A stretch of 64,000 nt of DNA from Roseovarius indicus (GTDB lineage Bacteria; Pseudomonadota; Alphaproteobacteria; Rhodobacterales; Rhodobacteraceae): positions 496,001 to 560,000 of the forward strand of contig NZ_CP031598.1 of assembly GCF_008728195.1 (NCBI RefSeq), read 5' to 3'. The position numbers and the translations under genes are program-made. Within the stretch, counting starts at the first letter, position 1. Every line of letters starts with the position of its first letter. The notes beneath the pieces are model-generated. The model saw nothing but the letters and a program-made list of their open reading frames with translations. It was not told the origin of the DNA and made no database searches. Positions 38,047 to 46,235 of this stretch are shown here, one piece after another.

Positions 38047-38982
38047 ATGACTTTGCCACAAGATGTCATCGGCGTCGATATCGCCAAGGACTGGATCGAC
38101 GTCTTCTTTCTTTCCACCGGTCGGGCGGAGCGGGTGCCGATGGCGACCGCCGAGCTTCGGGCTTTCGCCGCCCGGGCCCGGGGGGCGCTGGTGGTGTTCG
38201 AGGCCTCGGGCGGGTACGAGCACCCGCTGGCCGAGGCGCTCGGCGCGGCGGATGTCACCTACGCCCGGGTCAACCCGCGGCAGGCGCGGGAGTTCGCCCG
38301 CGCCACGGGCCGGCTGGCCAAGACCGACCGGGTCGATGCCCGGGTGCTGGCGGAGATGGGTCGGGCGCTGGCTTTGCGCCCGACGCCGCCGGCCGATCCC
38401 GGGCGGGCGCGGCTGGCCGGCCTGATGGGCCGCCGGGACGATCTCGGCGCGATGCTGCGGGCCGAGATGGCGCGCCTGCGTCAGGCCCGCGATGCCTCTG
38501 TCCGCCGCGATATCGGCAGCATGATCGCGCTGCTGCGCCGCCGGATCGGCAAGCTCGAGGCCGAGATCGCCGCGGTGATCGGGGCGGATGAGGCATTGTC
38601 GGACCGGTCGCGCCTCTTGCGGACGATGCCGGGGGTGGGGCCGCTGCTGGCGGCGAGCCTGCTGGCCCGGCTGCCCGAGCTGGGCCGTCTCGACCGCCGG
38701 GCGATCGCCAGCCTCGCCGGTCTGGCGCCGCATGCCTGCGACAGCGGCCGGTTCCGGGGGAAGCGGCGGATCTGGGGCGGCCGCGCGGAGGTGCGGCGCA
38801 CGCTCTACCTCGCGGGGTTCATCGCCAGCCGGTATGACCCGGCGCTAAGGGCCTTCCGGCGCAAGCTGCAGGAGGCGGGAAAACCGGTCAAACTCGCCAT
38901 CGTCGCCTGCGCCCGCAAGCTGCTCACCGTCCTCAACGCAATGCTGCGGGATCAAAGAGAGCACCGGCCAGCGGCAGGATAA
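38047..38982 (+). CDS. IS110-family transposase (bridge RNA-guided recombinase)
   Basis: A 311-residue recombinase. The N-terminal RuvC-like DEDD domain has GVDIAKDWID (first Asp), VFEASGGYEHPLAEAL (Glu) and KTDRVDARVLAEM (Asp pair). A helical coiled region follows (about 130-195). The C-terminal transposase_20 domain has MPGVGPLLAASLLA, LAGLAPHACDSGRFRGKRRI, whose Ser is the likely nucleophile, and TLYLAGFIASRYDP. All key parts are present, so it may be active. The ATG lies at the end of the predicted bridge RNA. Confidence 0.93.
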   Translation: MTLPQDVIGVDIAKDWIDVFFLSTGRAERVPMATAELRAFAARARGALVVFEASGGYEHPLAEALGAADVTYARVNPRQAREFARATGRLAKTDRVDARVLAEMGRALALRPTPPADPGRARLAGLMGRRDDLGAMLRAEMARLRQARDASVRRDIGSMIALLRRRIGKLEAEIAAVIGADEALSDRSRLLRTMPGVGPLLAASLLARLPELGRLDRRAIASLAGLAPHACDSGRFRGKRRIWGGRAEVRRTLYLAGFIASRYDPALRAFRRKLQEAGKPVKLAIVACARKLLTVLNAMLRDQREHRPAAG

Positions 38983-39084
38983 GAAAGACAGTTGCTACGG
39001 GTCGGGACTGGCGGATTGATCGCGGTAAAGGCGCGGGGGCGTGGGCGCCGGTAGGCTTTTCCTGACGCAGAGGGAGAAACCACC

Positions 39085-39612
39085 ATGAAACAGCATATCT
39101 TCGTTGCGACCGATGGGTCGGACACCGCGATGAAGGCCGTCGATCTGGCATCTGAAATCGCCACGGAATTCGGCGTGCCGCTGACCGTGGGGCACGTGCT
39201 TCAGTTCGGGCGCCCGTCGGAGGAGCTGGCACGGATGGCGGATGTCGAACATATCGTGGAGCATGTGCGGAAAGCCTCGAAGGTGGATTTCGAGATAATG
39301 ACCGGCACCGGAGGGGACCTGTTCGCGGATACGCGCCCCTCGGGCGACGTGGTGCGGGTGATCACGATGCTCGGCGAGGAAATCCTGCGCCGCGCCGCCG
39401 ACCGGGCCAAGGAGATGGGCGTGACACAAGTCGAGACGGTTAGCGCGCAGGGCGACCCGGCCGATGCGATTCTCGACATGGCGGAGGAGGCCGGGGCGGA
39501 CATGATCGTGCTGGGGCACCGGGGGCTGGGGCGGCTGAAGACGATGCTTCTGGGCAGCGTGGCGCTGAAGGTGACGCAGCATGCCCCGTGCACGGTGGTG
39601 TCGGTGCGCTAG
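39085..39612 (+). CDS. Universal stress protein (UspA family)
   Basis: A 175-residue protein with one Usp domain. IFVATDGSDTAMKAVDLA opens it and GHRGLGRLKTMLLGSVALKV is the G-2X-G-9X-G ATP-binding signature, so it is the nucleotide-binding class. It is longer than usual owing to an insert at about 50-90. GGGAGAAACC precedes ATG 39085. It follows the IS110 element and faces the VOC gene. Confidence 0.9.
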   Translation: MKQHIFVATDGSDTAMKAVDLASEIATEFGVPLTVGHVLQFGRPSEELARMADVEHIVEHVRKASKVDFEIMTGTGGDLFADTRPSGDVVRVITMLGEEILRRAADRAKEMGVTQVETVSAQGDPADAILDMAEEAGADMIVLGHRGLGRLKTMLLGSVALKVTQHAPCTVVSVR

Positions 39613-39619
39613 GTACGCC

Positions 39620-39988
39620 TCAGCCGACCTGTTGCGCGATCCACCATGTCGTGCCGCTGGCGTCGCGGACGCCACCGCGGCGGTCGCCGTCGCCCTTCTC
39701 GGTCATCGGTTGCACCACCTCGGCCCCCGCCGCGACGGCGCGGTCGAAGGCCGCGTCGGCATCGGCGAGGTAGAGATGCAGGTTGGCGGGCGGGCCGCCG
39801 GGCATTTCGCCCATCATGACCACGCTGTCGCCGATGCGGGTTTCGCCATGCATGATCCCGCCGCCCTCGCGCTCGATGATGCGGAGGTCTTCCGCGCCGA
39901 AGACGGCGGCGCAGAAGTCGAGCACCGCGCGGGCATCCTCGACAATGAGATAGGCCGAGACGTCGGGGTAGCCGTCGGGCTTGTGCAT
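39620..39988 (-). CDS. VOC (glyoxalase/bleomycin resistance) family protein
   Basis: A 122-residue PhnB-like VOC protein. YLIVEDARAVLDFCAAVFGAE, MHGETRIGDSVVMMGE and DASGTTWWIAQQ fit the PhnB/YdcE branch. The His after IM and Glu residues could ligate metal, but the full triad is not obvious. Its start is 5 bases before the end of the upstream vWA gene, so the two may be one transcript. Substrate unknown. Confidence 0.82.
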   Translation of the reverse strand: MHKPDGYPDVSAYLIVEDARAVLDFCAAVFGAEDLRIIEREGGGIMHGETRIGDSVVMMGEMPGGPPANLHLYLADADAAFDRAVAAGAEVVQPMTEKGDGDRRGGVRDASGTTWWIAQQVG

Positions 39989-39993
39989 GCGTG

Positions 39994-42900
39994 TTACTCC
40001 ACGGTGATGACCTTGCGGGCGAGCACGGCCTGGTTGCTGACATCGAGGAAGCGCAGTTCGTAGCTGCCGGGCTCGTCGGGCAGGGTCAGGCTGACCGGCG
40101 GTTCGCCGGTGATCTTGACCGCCTCGATCCAGGTGAAGATGGCCTGATCGGCGGCGGCGATGGTGATCCGCTGATCGGCGCTGGTGGCGTCGACCGACCA
40201 GCCGACCTCGATCGTGCTGCCGGCGCTTGCGGTGTCGGGGGCGGTCAGCTCGGCGCCGGAATTGAGCGCGGCGTCGGCGTCGAGCACCTCGATGGGCTGG
40301 CGGGCCAGCACGCGGCCGCCTTCGCGCAGGATGTAGCGCAGCTCGTACATGCCGGGCGTTTCGGGCGCGGTCATGTCCTTCTCGGTGTTCTGGCGGATGG
40401 TGAAGTAGTTGGAGAAGTCGTCATCGCCGCTGCCCATCGGCGCCAGCGCCACGTAGTCGCCGGGGTCGACCGCGCCGGTCCACGAGACCTTGAGCGTGTC
40501 GGTCGCGCGCACCTCGGAGGGGCCGGAGACGGTGACCTCGGGCTCGGTGATCTCGATGGGCCGGGTGGCCAGGGTCTTGGAGCCTTCGCGGAGGATGTAG
40601 CGGATCTCGTAGAGGCCGGGGCTCGAGGGGGCGCGGAGGTCCTTCTCGGTGTCGTCGCGCACGGTGAAATAGTTGCCGAACTCGCCGTCTTCCGCGCCGG
40701 CAGGCACGATGGCGATGTAGTCGCCGGCGGCGACGGTGCCTGTCCACGAGACACGGATGGCGGAGCCCGCCAGCGCCATCTCGGGGGCGGTGACCGAGAC
40801 CTCGGGCGCGACGATCTCCATCATGTCGGAGGCCAGCGTCCTGCCGCCTTCGCGCAGGACGTAGCGGACCTCGTACATGCCGGTTTCCGCAGGCGCCTGA
40901 AGCTCTTTCTCGGTGTCGTCGCGGACGGTGACGTAATTGCCGAACTCGCCCTCTTCTGTGCCGGCGGGGACGATGTTGATATAGTCGCCGGCATCGACCG
41001 TGCCGGTCCACGAGACCAGGAACCGCTCGCCCGTCTGGGCGGTGTCGGGGGCGTCGACCGTGACCTCGGGCGTGGTGACCTCGATGGGCGTTGAGGCCAG
41101 CGTCTTGCCGCCTTCGCGCAGGACATAGCGGACCTCGTACATGCCGGTGTCGGCAGGGGCCTGAAGCTGGTTCTCGGTCCTGTCGCGGACGACGATGTAG
41201 TTGCCGAACTCGCCCTCGGCGGTGCCGGTGGGGACGATGGTGACATAGTCGTTGCCGTTGACCGTACCTGTCCACGAGACCGGGAACTTGGAGCCGGTGG
41301 TGGCGGTCTCGGGCGCGGTGACGGTGACCGTGGGCGGAGTGATTTCGATGGGCGTGGTGGCCAGTGTCTTGTTGCCTTCACGCAGGACGTAGCGGACTTC
41401 GTACATGCCGGTTTCGGCGGGGGCCTGAAGGGTGTGCTCGGTCTTGTCACGGACGACGATATAGTTGCCGAACTCGCCCTCTGCGGTGCCGGCGGGCACG
41501 ATGGTGACATAGTCGTTGCCGTTGACGGCGCCGGTCCATGAGACGGGGAACTTGGAGCCGGTGGTGGCGGTTTCCGGCGCGGTGACGGTGACCTCGGGCG
41601 CGGTGATCTCGATCGGCGCGGAGGCCAGCGTCTTGTTGCCTTCACGCAGGACGTAGCGGACCTCGTAGAGGCCGGTTTCGGCGGCGGCCTGCAGATCGTT
41701 CTCGGTCTTGTCGCGGACGACGAAGTAGTTGCCGAACTCGCCTTCCGCGGTGCCGGCGGGGACGACGGTGATGTAATCCTGGCGGTTGACCGTGCCGGTC
41801 CAGCCGACGGTGAATTTCGACCCGGCGAGCGCGGTGTCGGGCACGCTGAGCGTGACCTCGGGTTCGGTGACCTCGATCGGGCGGGTGGCGACGGTGCGGT
41901 TGTCGACCTTGAGGATGTAGCGCAGCTCGTACATGCCGGGGTCGGCGGGGGCGTTGAGCGAGCCCTCGGAGCGGTCGCGCACGGTGACGTAGCCTTCATA
42001 ATTGCCGGTGTCGGCGCCGACGGGCACGATGGTGACGACGTCGCCGGGGTTGATCGTGGGCGACCAGCCGATGGTGAAATCCTCGCCGATGAGCACCATG
42101 TCGGGGCCGGTCAGAACGACCTCGGGCTTGGTGATCTCGAGCGCGTCGGTGCCGAGAACCGTGTCGCTGTCGTCGTGGATGTAGCGGATCTCGTACATGC
42201 CCTGGTCGGCGGGCAGGGTGAAGGCGACGGTCATGTCTTCATTGACGCCCTGCGTCGGGCCGTAGTCGCCCGAAGCGGTGCCGGCGGGGACCACGGTGAG
42301 GAAGTCGCCCTGTGCGGCTGTCGGCTCCCAGGTGACCTCGATGATCGAGCCGCCCACGGCTGTGCCGGGGCCGGTGACGGTGACGTCGGGCAGGGCGGGT
42401 TCCGGCTCGGGCTCGGGGGTGGATTCGGCCACGGCGGTGCTGACGCTCGACATGGCGGATTTGAGCTCTTCGGCGTTGGAGGCCTGGATATAGGTGCCGC
42501 CGGTTTCCTCGGCGATGCAGGAGAGGGAAGTGTCGTCCTGGTCGGCGCCGAGGCCGAAGCCGACGACATGGGCGGTGAAGCCGACGCCGCCCTGTTCCAG
42601 CGCGCGGGCCAGTTCGCACGGGTCGCGTTCGCAGCTTTCGAGACCGTCGGAGATGAGCACCACGGTGGCGGGCCGGTCGGTGTAGGCAAGCTCTGTCGCG
42701 GCGCGTTCGACGGCGTCGGTGAGGGGGGTCTTGCCGGTGGGGGTGATGCCCTTGACCTGTTCGAGGATGCTGTCGCGGGTGGCGGCGCCGGGCTGGACGA
42801 GGGTTTCGATATCGCCGCAATCGCCGCGGCGGCGGTGGCCATAGGCCATCAGGCCGACCTCGCGGTTTTCCGTCCAGTCGCCGAGGAGGGTGTCCATCAC

Positions 42901-43056
42901 GTCGCGGGCGATCTCGATCTTGGCGACGCCTTCGATCTGCCCCCACATGGAGTTCGAGCCGTCAAAGACGACCATCACGTTTTCCTGTGCCGAGGCAGTG
43001 GTGGCGGCAAAGGAAAGGCCGGCGGCCAGAATGGCCTTCCTGAAAAATGACGACAT
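39994..43056 (-). CDS. Exported vWA protein with nine tandem 88-residue repeats
   Basis: A 1020-residue exported protein. A signal peptide (ILAAGLSFAATTASAQ) leads to a vWA domain (about 24-210) with VVFDGSNSMWG, a MIDAS-like DxSxS variant. Nine repeats of about 88 residues follow. Each has a VTVTAPETA-type strand, SWTGxVxxGDYVTIVPAG, GEFGNYxxVRDxTE, APAETGMYEVRYVLREG and TxPIEIT. Repeats 3-7 are nearly alike; 1, 2, 8 and 9 are diverged. They look like Ig-like sandwiches and probably form a long rod. Start ATG 43056 begins the signal peptide. It may act in adhesion or as an envelope sensor. Divergent from recO. Confidence 0.85.
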   Translation of the reverse strand: MSSFFRKAILAAGLSFAATTASAQENVMVVFDGSNSMWGQIEGVAKIEIARDVMDTLLGDWTENREVGLMAYGHRRRGDCGDIETLVQPGAATRDSILEQVKGITPTGKTPLTDAVERAATELAYTDRPATVVLISDGLESCERDPCELARALEQGGVGFTAHVVGFGLGADQDDTSLSCIAEETGGTYIQASNAEELKSAMSSVSTAVAESTPEPEPEPALPDVTVTGPGTAVGGSIIEVTWEPTAAQGDFLTVVPAGTASGDYGPTQGVNEDMTVAFTLPADQGMYEIRYIHDDSDTVLGTDALEITKPEVVLTGPDMVLIGEDFTIGWSPTINPGDVVTIVPVGADTGNYEGYVTVRDRSEGSLNAPADPGMYELRYILKVDNRTVATRPIEVTEPEVTLSVPDTALAGSKFTVGWTGTVNRQDYITVVPAGTAEGEFGNYFVVRDKTENDLQAAAETGLYEVRYVLREGNKTLASAPIEITAPEVTVTAPETATTGSKFPVSWTGAVNGNDYVTIVPAGTAEGEFGNYIVVRDKTEHTLQAPAETGMYEVRYVLREGNKTLATTPIEITPPTVTVTAPETATTGSKFPVSWTGTVNGNDYVTIVPTGTAEGEFGNYIVVRDRTENQLQAPADTGMYEVRYVLREGGKTLASTPIEVTTPEVTVDAPDTAQTGERFLVSWTGTVDAGDYINIVPAGTEEGEFGNYVTVRDDTEKELQAPAETGMYEVRYVLREGGRTLASDMMEIVAPEVSVTAPEMALAGSAIRVSWTGTVAAGDYIAIVPAGAEDGEFGNYFTVRDDTEKDLRAPSSPGLYEIRYILREGSKTLATRPIEITEPEVTVSGPSEVRATDTLKVSWTGAVDPGDYVALAPMGSGDDDFSNYFTIRQNTEKDMTAPETPGMYELRYILREGGRVLARQPIEVLDADAALNSGAELTAPDTASAGSTIEVGWSVDATSADQRITIAAADQAIFTWIEAVKITGEPPVSLTLPDEPGSYELRFLDVSNQAVLARKVITVE

Positions 43057-43178
43057 GACTATCCCCCTCAAAAATCTGATTTCGGGGAGATAAGCACATA
43101 ACGCGAGTCGTTTCCATGCGCTTGGCATTGGCGGCGAACTGGTGTCCAATCGGGCGACGGGCGAGGCAGGAAGAGCGC

Positions 43179-43919
43179 ATGGAGTGGCGAGATCAGGGCA
43201 TATTGCTTTCCAGCCGGACGCATGGCGAAACCTCTGCAATCATTGAGGTTTTCACGCCCCAGAGGGGGCGGCATGCCGGGGTTGTGAGAGGCGGGGCGTC
43301 GCGGAAGATGGCGCCGGTGCTGCAGCCGGGGGCGCAGCTGGATGTCGCCTGGCGGGCGCGGCTCGAGGATCATATCGGGACGTTCTCGGTGGAGCCCGTG
43401 CGCTCGCGCGCGGCGGCGTCGATGGGCGACAGGCTGTCGCTGGCGGGGCTCAATGCGGTGGTGAGCCTGTTGCTGTTCTGCCTGCCGGAGCGGGAGGCGC
43501 ATGAGCGGCTCTATCGGCGGACGGAGGCGCTGCTGGACCTGCTGGGGCAGGGGGAGATCTGGCCGCTGGCCTATTTGCAGTGGGAGATGGTGCTACTGGA
43601 TGACCTGGGCTTCGGCCTTGATTTGCAGGCCTGCGCGGTGATGGGGCCGCGGGCGAACGACCTCAGCTATATCTCGCCCAGAACCGGGCGGGCGGTGTCG
43701 AAGGCGGGCGCGGGGGAGTGGGCGGACAAGCTGTTGCCGCTGCCGCCCTGCATGATCGGGCATGGCACGGCACCGGACGGGGAGGTGGCCGAGGCGCTGG
43801 GGGTGACCGGGTATTTCCTGCAGAACCGGGTGGCGCCGGAGCTGGGGCACAAGCCGTTGCCGGAGGCGCGGGCGCGGTTCGTGGAGAGATTCCGGAACAG
43901 CGTGGCGAATCAGGGTTAA
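43179..43919 (+). CDS. recO: DNA repair protein RecO
   Basis: A 246-residue protein that helps load RecA in the RecFOR pathway. The N-terminal OB fold has [20 protein letters not shown] and [20 protein letters not shown] helical domain follows with [19 protein letters not shown] and CAVMG. ATG 43179 is preceded by GGAAGAG. It normally follows era, but here lies 5.8 kb beyond it. A palindrome-rich gap follows. Confidence 0.93.
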   Translation: MEWRDQGILLSSRTHGETSAIIEVFTPQRGRHAGVVRGGASRKMAPVLQPGAQLDVAWRARLEDHIGTFSVEPVRSRAAASMGDRLSLAGLNAVVSLLLFCLPEREAHERLYRRTEALLDLLGQGEIWPLAYLQWEMVLLDDLGFGLDLQACAVMGPRANDLSYISPRTGRAVSKAGAGEWADKLLPLPPCMIGHGTAPDGEVAEALGVTGYFLQNRVAPELGHKPLPEARARFVERFRNSVANQG

Positions 43920-44034
43920 CGGGCTGATTTCAAGGGGAAACCCGGTGTCGGTATCGCGTCGGTATAACGTCGGTATTTCGTCGGTGTTCTTGACCGACGG
44001 GGGGCGGGTTAAGGCGGCGGGCGTTGCGCGGGGT

Positions 44035-44102
44035 CGGAATTTTCGAAAATTCCGGGTTGGAAAATGCGTATTTTCCAGCCCGTTTTCCGCGCGGAAAACG
44101 GG
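44035..44102. repeat. Triple-hairpin module, copy 2
   Basis: Palindromes at 44035-44054 (CGGAATTTTCGAAAATTCCG), 44057-44078 (TTGGAAAATG-CG-TATTTTCCAG) and 44079-44102 (ending GGAAAACGGG). In the middle stem, C-G pair 2 of copy 1 is T-A here, a compensatory change, while the first and tenth pairs become G-T. Confidence 0.85.
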
Positions 44103-44103
44103 G

Positions 44104-44211
44104 GCGCGGGCGGCGATCGGGGGATGTCGCCAGAGGGGGATGCATGGCGTCGGAAGGGCGCGGGCGGCGATCGGGGGATGTCGCCAGAGGGGGATGCATG
44201 GCGTCGGAAGG
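44104..44211. repeat. Two exact copies of a 54-bp tandem repeat
   Basis: 44104-44157 and 44158-44211 are identical; a third copy begins and breaks at 44212. Each unit holds GGCGATCGGGGGATGTCGCC, a short hairpin, and GGATGCATGGCGTCGG. There is no spacer. Confidence 0.92.
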
Positions 44212-44220
44212 GCGCGGGGC

Positions 44221-44299
44221 GATATCTTGAAAAGATATCGGGTCGAATTCTTTTGAAGAATTCGACGGGTGGGTGAGGGGTGCCTCACCCACCCTGCGG
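44221..44299. repeat. Three successive hairpins, last one REP-like
   Basis: GATATCTT-GAA-AAGATATC (44221-44239), GTCGAATTCTT-TTG-AAGAATTCGAC (44242-44266) and GGGTGGGTGAGG-GGTG-CCTCACCCACCC (44268-44295), the latter ending CTGCGG rather than CTACGG. All stems are perfect. Confidence 0.85.
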
Positions 44300-44301
44300 G
44301 A

Positions 44302-44502
44302 TCAGCGGAACCAGTGGTGGGGGGCGTCCCAGACGCGGCGGGCGGCCTCGGCGCGGGCGGCATCTTCGGTGAGGCCGACATCGCGGAGCAGGCGGGGTTC
44401 GAGACGGGCCAGCGCGCGGCGCTGGCGCTGGAGGGACATGTAGCGCCAGAGCGGGATGCGGCGGCGGGCCGGGGGGTGGCGTCGGGAGAGGAGGGAGATC
44501 AT
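44302..44502 (-). CDS. DUF1127 small basic protein
   Basis: A 66-residue arginine-rich protein. The motif ALARLEPRLLRDVGLTEDAA is the DUF1127 core (LxxLDxRxLxDIGLT). Related small proteins bind RNA or affect phosphate metabolism in other alphaproteobacteria. GGAGATC lies before ATG 44502. Its 3' end abuts the hairpin cluster, which may end its transcript. Confidence 0.85.
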   Translation of the reverse strand: MISLLSRRHPPARRRIPLWRYMSLQRQRRALARLEPRLLRDVGLTEDAARAEAARRVWDAPHHWFR

Positions 44503-44618
44503 GGCGGAGATCCTTTCGGGGGTGAGCTATGGAAGGATCATGGCCGTTTGCCTGCGCGCGGGCGAACCGGATCATGCGGGAATGCGGCGACCCGGTTCTT
44601 GCGGGAAGTGGAGGGAGA

Positions 44619-44640
44619 GGTGGGTTTCACCCACCCTACG
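44619..44640. repeat. REP-like palindrome, variant loop
   Basis: GGTGGGTTTCACCCACCCTACG, just beyond the tetR stop codon. It has an intact CCCACCCTACG (44630-44640), so is a predicted unoccupied IS110 target. Confidence 0.85.
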
Positions 44641-44647
44641 GCGGGTT

Positions 44648-45196
44648 TCAGCGCAGGGCGAGCACCAGGTCGACGAGCGAGCCCATGGAGCCGCGGTTGT
44701 CGCCCTTGCCGGTCTGGCCGAGCAGGTCCATGCCGATGCCGGCGGCATAGATGATGCGGGCCATTTCGGGGTTGCCGATGCCGGTGTCGGTGAGGAGATC
44801 GTGCAGGGCGGTCAGCCGGGCCTCGTCGACGCGGGCGACGGCGTCGCGGGCCGCTTCGGCGTCGATGGCCCAGGAGCGGACGGCAGATTCGGTCGTGCTG
44901 CCGGTTTCGGGGGCCGCGATGGTCTGGGCGAGCGCGCGCAGGCGGGCCACGGCGCCGGTTTCGCCCTCGATCACGGCGGCGAGTTCGGCCAGCGCGGCCT
45001 TTTCCCAGCGTCCGAGCAATTGGCCATGGAAATCGGGCACGTCCTTGAAGTGCCAGTAGAAGGAGCCCTTGGTGGTTTTCATGTGCCGCGCCATCGGCTC
45101 GGCCTTGAGCGCCCCGGCGCCCTGTTTCGCCAGCAGTTTCGCCCCGGCGGCGAGCCAGTCGTCACGGGTGAGTCGCTTGGAGCGTCCTGTGGTCAT
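44648..45196 (-). CDS. TetR-family regulator
   Basis: A 182-residue repressor. The N-terminal HTH has WLAAGAKLLAKQGAGALKAEP and HMKTTKGSFYWHFKDV, the TetR DNA-recognition segment. The C-terminal ligand domain has ARIIYAAGIGMDLL. ATG 45196 precedes the basic RSKRLTRDDW opening. A palindrome 7 bases upstream of the start is a likely autoregulatory operator. Ligand unknown; whether it affects the phn genes across the gap is also unknown. Confidence 0.85.
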   Translation of the reverse strand: MTTGRSKRLTRDDWLAAGAKLLAKQGAGALKAEPMARHMKTTKGSFYWHFKDVPDFHGQLLGRWEKAALAELAAVIEGETGAVARLRALAQTIAAPETGSTTESAVRSWAIDAEAARDAVARVDEARLTALHDLLTDTGIGNPEMARIIYAAGIGMDLLGQTGKGDNRGSMGSLVDLVLALR

Positions 45197-45202
45197 GATC
45201 GT

Positions 45203-45222
45203 GGCATACGCGGGCGTATGCC
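45203..45222. promoter_or_regulatory. Candidate TetR operator
   Basis: GGCATACG-CGGG-CGTATGCC is a perfect 8-bp inverted repeat with a 4-base spacer, placed between the tetR start and phnC, as expected for autorepression. Confidence 0.6.
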
Positions 45223-45300
45223 TGCGCGCAAGGGCGGCGTGGCTTCGCGAAACGCCTGTTTTCAAGGCAATGCCTGCCGATTGGGCGGGGTGAAAAATGC

Positions 45301-45333
45301 CCGTCATCAAACTTTTACCGAACCGTCGCAAAT
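45301..45333 (+). promoter_or_regulatory. Candidate Pho box upstream of phnC
   Basis: Three 11-base units in phase: CCGTCATCAAA, CTTTTACCGAA and CCGTCGCAAAT. Units 1 and 3 resemble the PhoB half-site CTGTCATAAAT; unit 2 is weak. It lies 50 bases before the phnC start, suited to phosphate-starvation control. Confidence 0.5.
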
Positions 45334-45382
45334 GCTTTGAGGTTTGCGCCTAGCACGTCCCCAAATCCAGGGGGACACCAAA

Positions 45383-46177
45383 TTGCTGGACATCAAGTCG
45401 CTGACCAAGGCTTTCGGTCGGAACACGGCGGTCGACGCCGTGTCCTTCACCGTGGACAGGCCCGCCATGATCGGGATCATCGGGCGTTCGGGCGCCGGCA
45501 AGTCGACGCTTCTGCGGATGCTGAACCGGCTGACCGACGCCACCGAGGGCCAGATCGTCTTCGAGGGGCGGGACGTGACCGCGCTGAAGGGCGCCGACAA
45601 GCGGGCGTGGCAGTCGGACTGCGCGATGATCTTCCAGCAGTTCAACCTCGTGCCGCGGATGGACGTGGTGTCGAACGTGCTGCATGGCACGCTGAACCGG
45701 CGCTCGACCCTGGCCACGATGTTCAACCTCTACCCCGAGGAGGACATTCACCGCGCCATCGACATTCTCGACCGGCTGGGCATTGCCGAGCACGCGCCGA
45801 AGCGGGCCGAGGCCCTGTCGGGCGGGCAGCAGCAGCGCGTGGCGATTGCCCGCGCGATCATGCAGCAGCCGAAGATCGTTCTGGCCGACGAGCCGATTGC
45901 CAGCCTCGACCCGATGAACGCGCAGCTGGTCATGGATGACCTGCGACGCATTCACGAGGAAGACGGCCGCACGGTGATCGCCAACCTTCACACGCTCGAT
46001 ACCGCCCGGCGCTATTGCGACCGGGTGATCGGCATGCTGCACGGACGGGTCGTTTTCGACGGCACGCCGGCGCAGCTGACCACCGGCGTCGCACGGGACA
46101 TCTACGGCGCCGACGGGAGCTTTTCCGAAAGCTCGACCTCGACGGATATCGCGTCGCTCGACCGCGAATATGCCTGA
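45383..46177 (+). CDS. phnC: Phosphonate ABC transporter ATP-binding protein PhnC
   Basis: A 264-residue ABC ATPase powering phosphonate import. Walker A is GRSGAGKST, the Q-loop is in [13 protein letters not shown], the signature is [14 protein letters not shown] and Walker B is KIVLADEP; the H-loop is in [11 protein letters not shown] 45383 is the likely start, with AGGGGGA upstream, since the family begins MLxIKSLTK. It is followed by phnD after 58 bases. Confidence 0.94.
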   Translation: MLDIKSLTKAFGRNTAVDAVSFTVDRPAMIGIIGRSGAGKSTLLRMLNRLTDATEGQIVFEGRDVTALKGADKRAWQSDCAMIFQQFNLVPRMDVVSNVLHGTLNRRSTLATMFNLYPEEDIHRAIDILDRLGIAEHAPKRAEALSGGQQQRVAIARAIMQQPKIVLADEPIASLDPMNAQLVMDDLRRIHEEDGRTVIANLHTLDTARRYCDRVIGMLHGRVVFDGTPAQLTTGVARDIYGADGSFSESSTSTDIASLDREYA

Positions 46178-46235
46178 CTTTCATCTGCCCGCCGCAGCGG
46201 TTGCGGGGGCCAAAAAACCCAATCGGAGGACCAAG

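Larger units (their letters stand above)
37876..38996 (+). mobile_element. IS110-family insertion sequence in REP-like repeat
   Basis: The element is about 1121 bp, from directly after CT (37874-37875) through the second CT (38995-38996). It has no terminal inverted repeats, as is usual for the IS110 group. It contains a 171-nt 5' non-coding region and one transposase gene. The flanks rejoin to the full dispersed repeat (GGTGGGTTGGCACCCACC/CT/ACGG), which marks insertion without target duplication beyond the CT core. The predicted bridge RNA explains this site. Confidence 0.88.
43920..44301. other. Gene-free gap dense in palindromes and tandem repeats
   Basis: 382 bases between recO and the DUF1127 gene. 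It starts with a GTCGGTAT run repeated in register (43947-43985), then holds the triple-hairpin module (44035-44102), two exact 54-bp tandem units (44104-44211), two AT-centred hairpins and a REP-like palindrome. The open frames through the 54-bp units are only repeats of a short peptide and were rejected. Confidence 0.8.

Noticed and set aside
44104..44211. CRISPR array from the 54-bp repeats
   Set aside because: Units are directly adjacent with no spacers and no cas genes are nearby.
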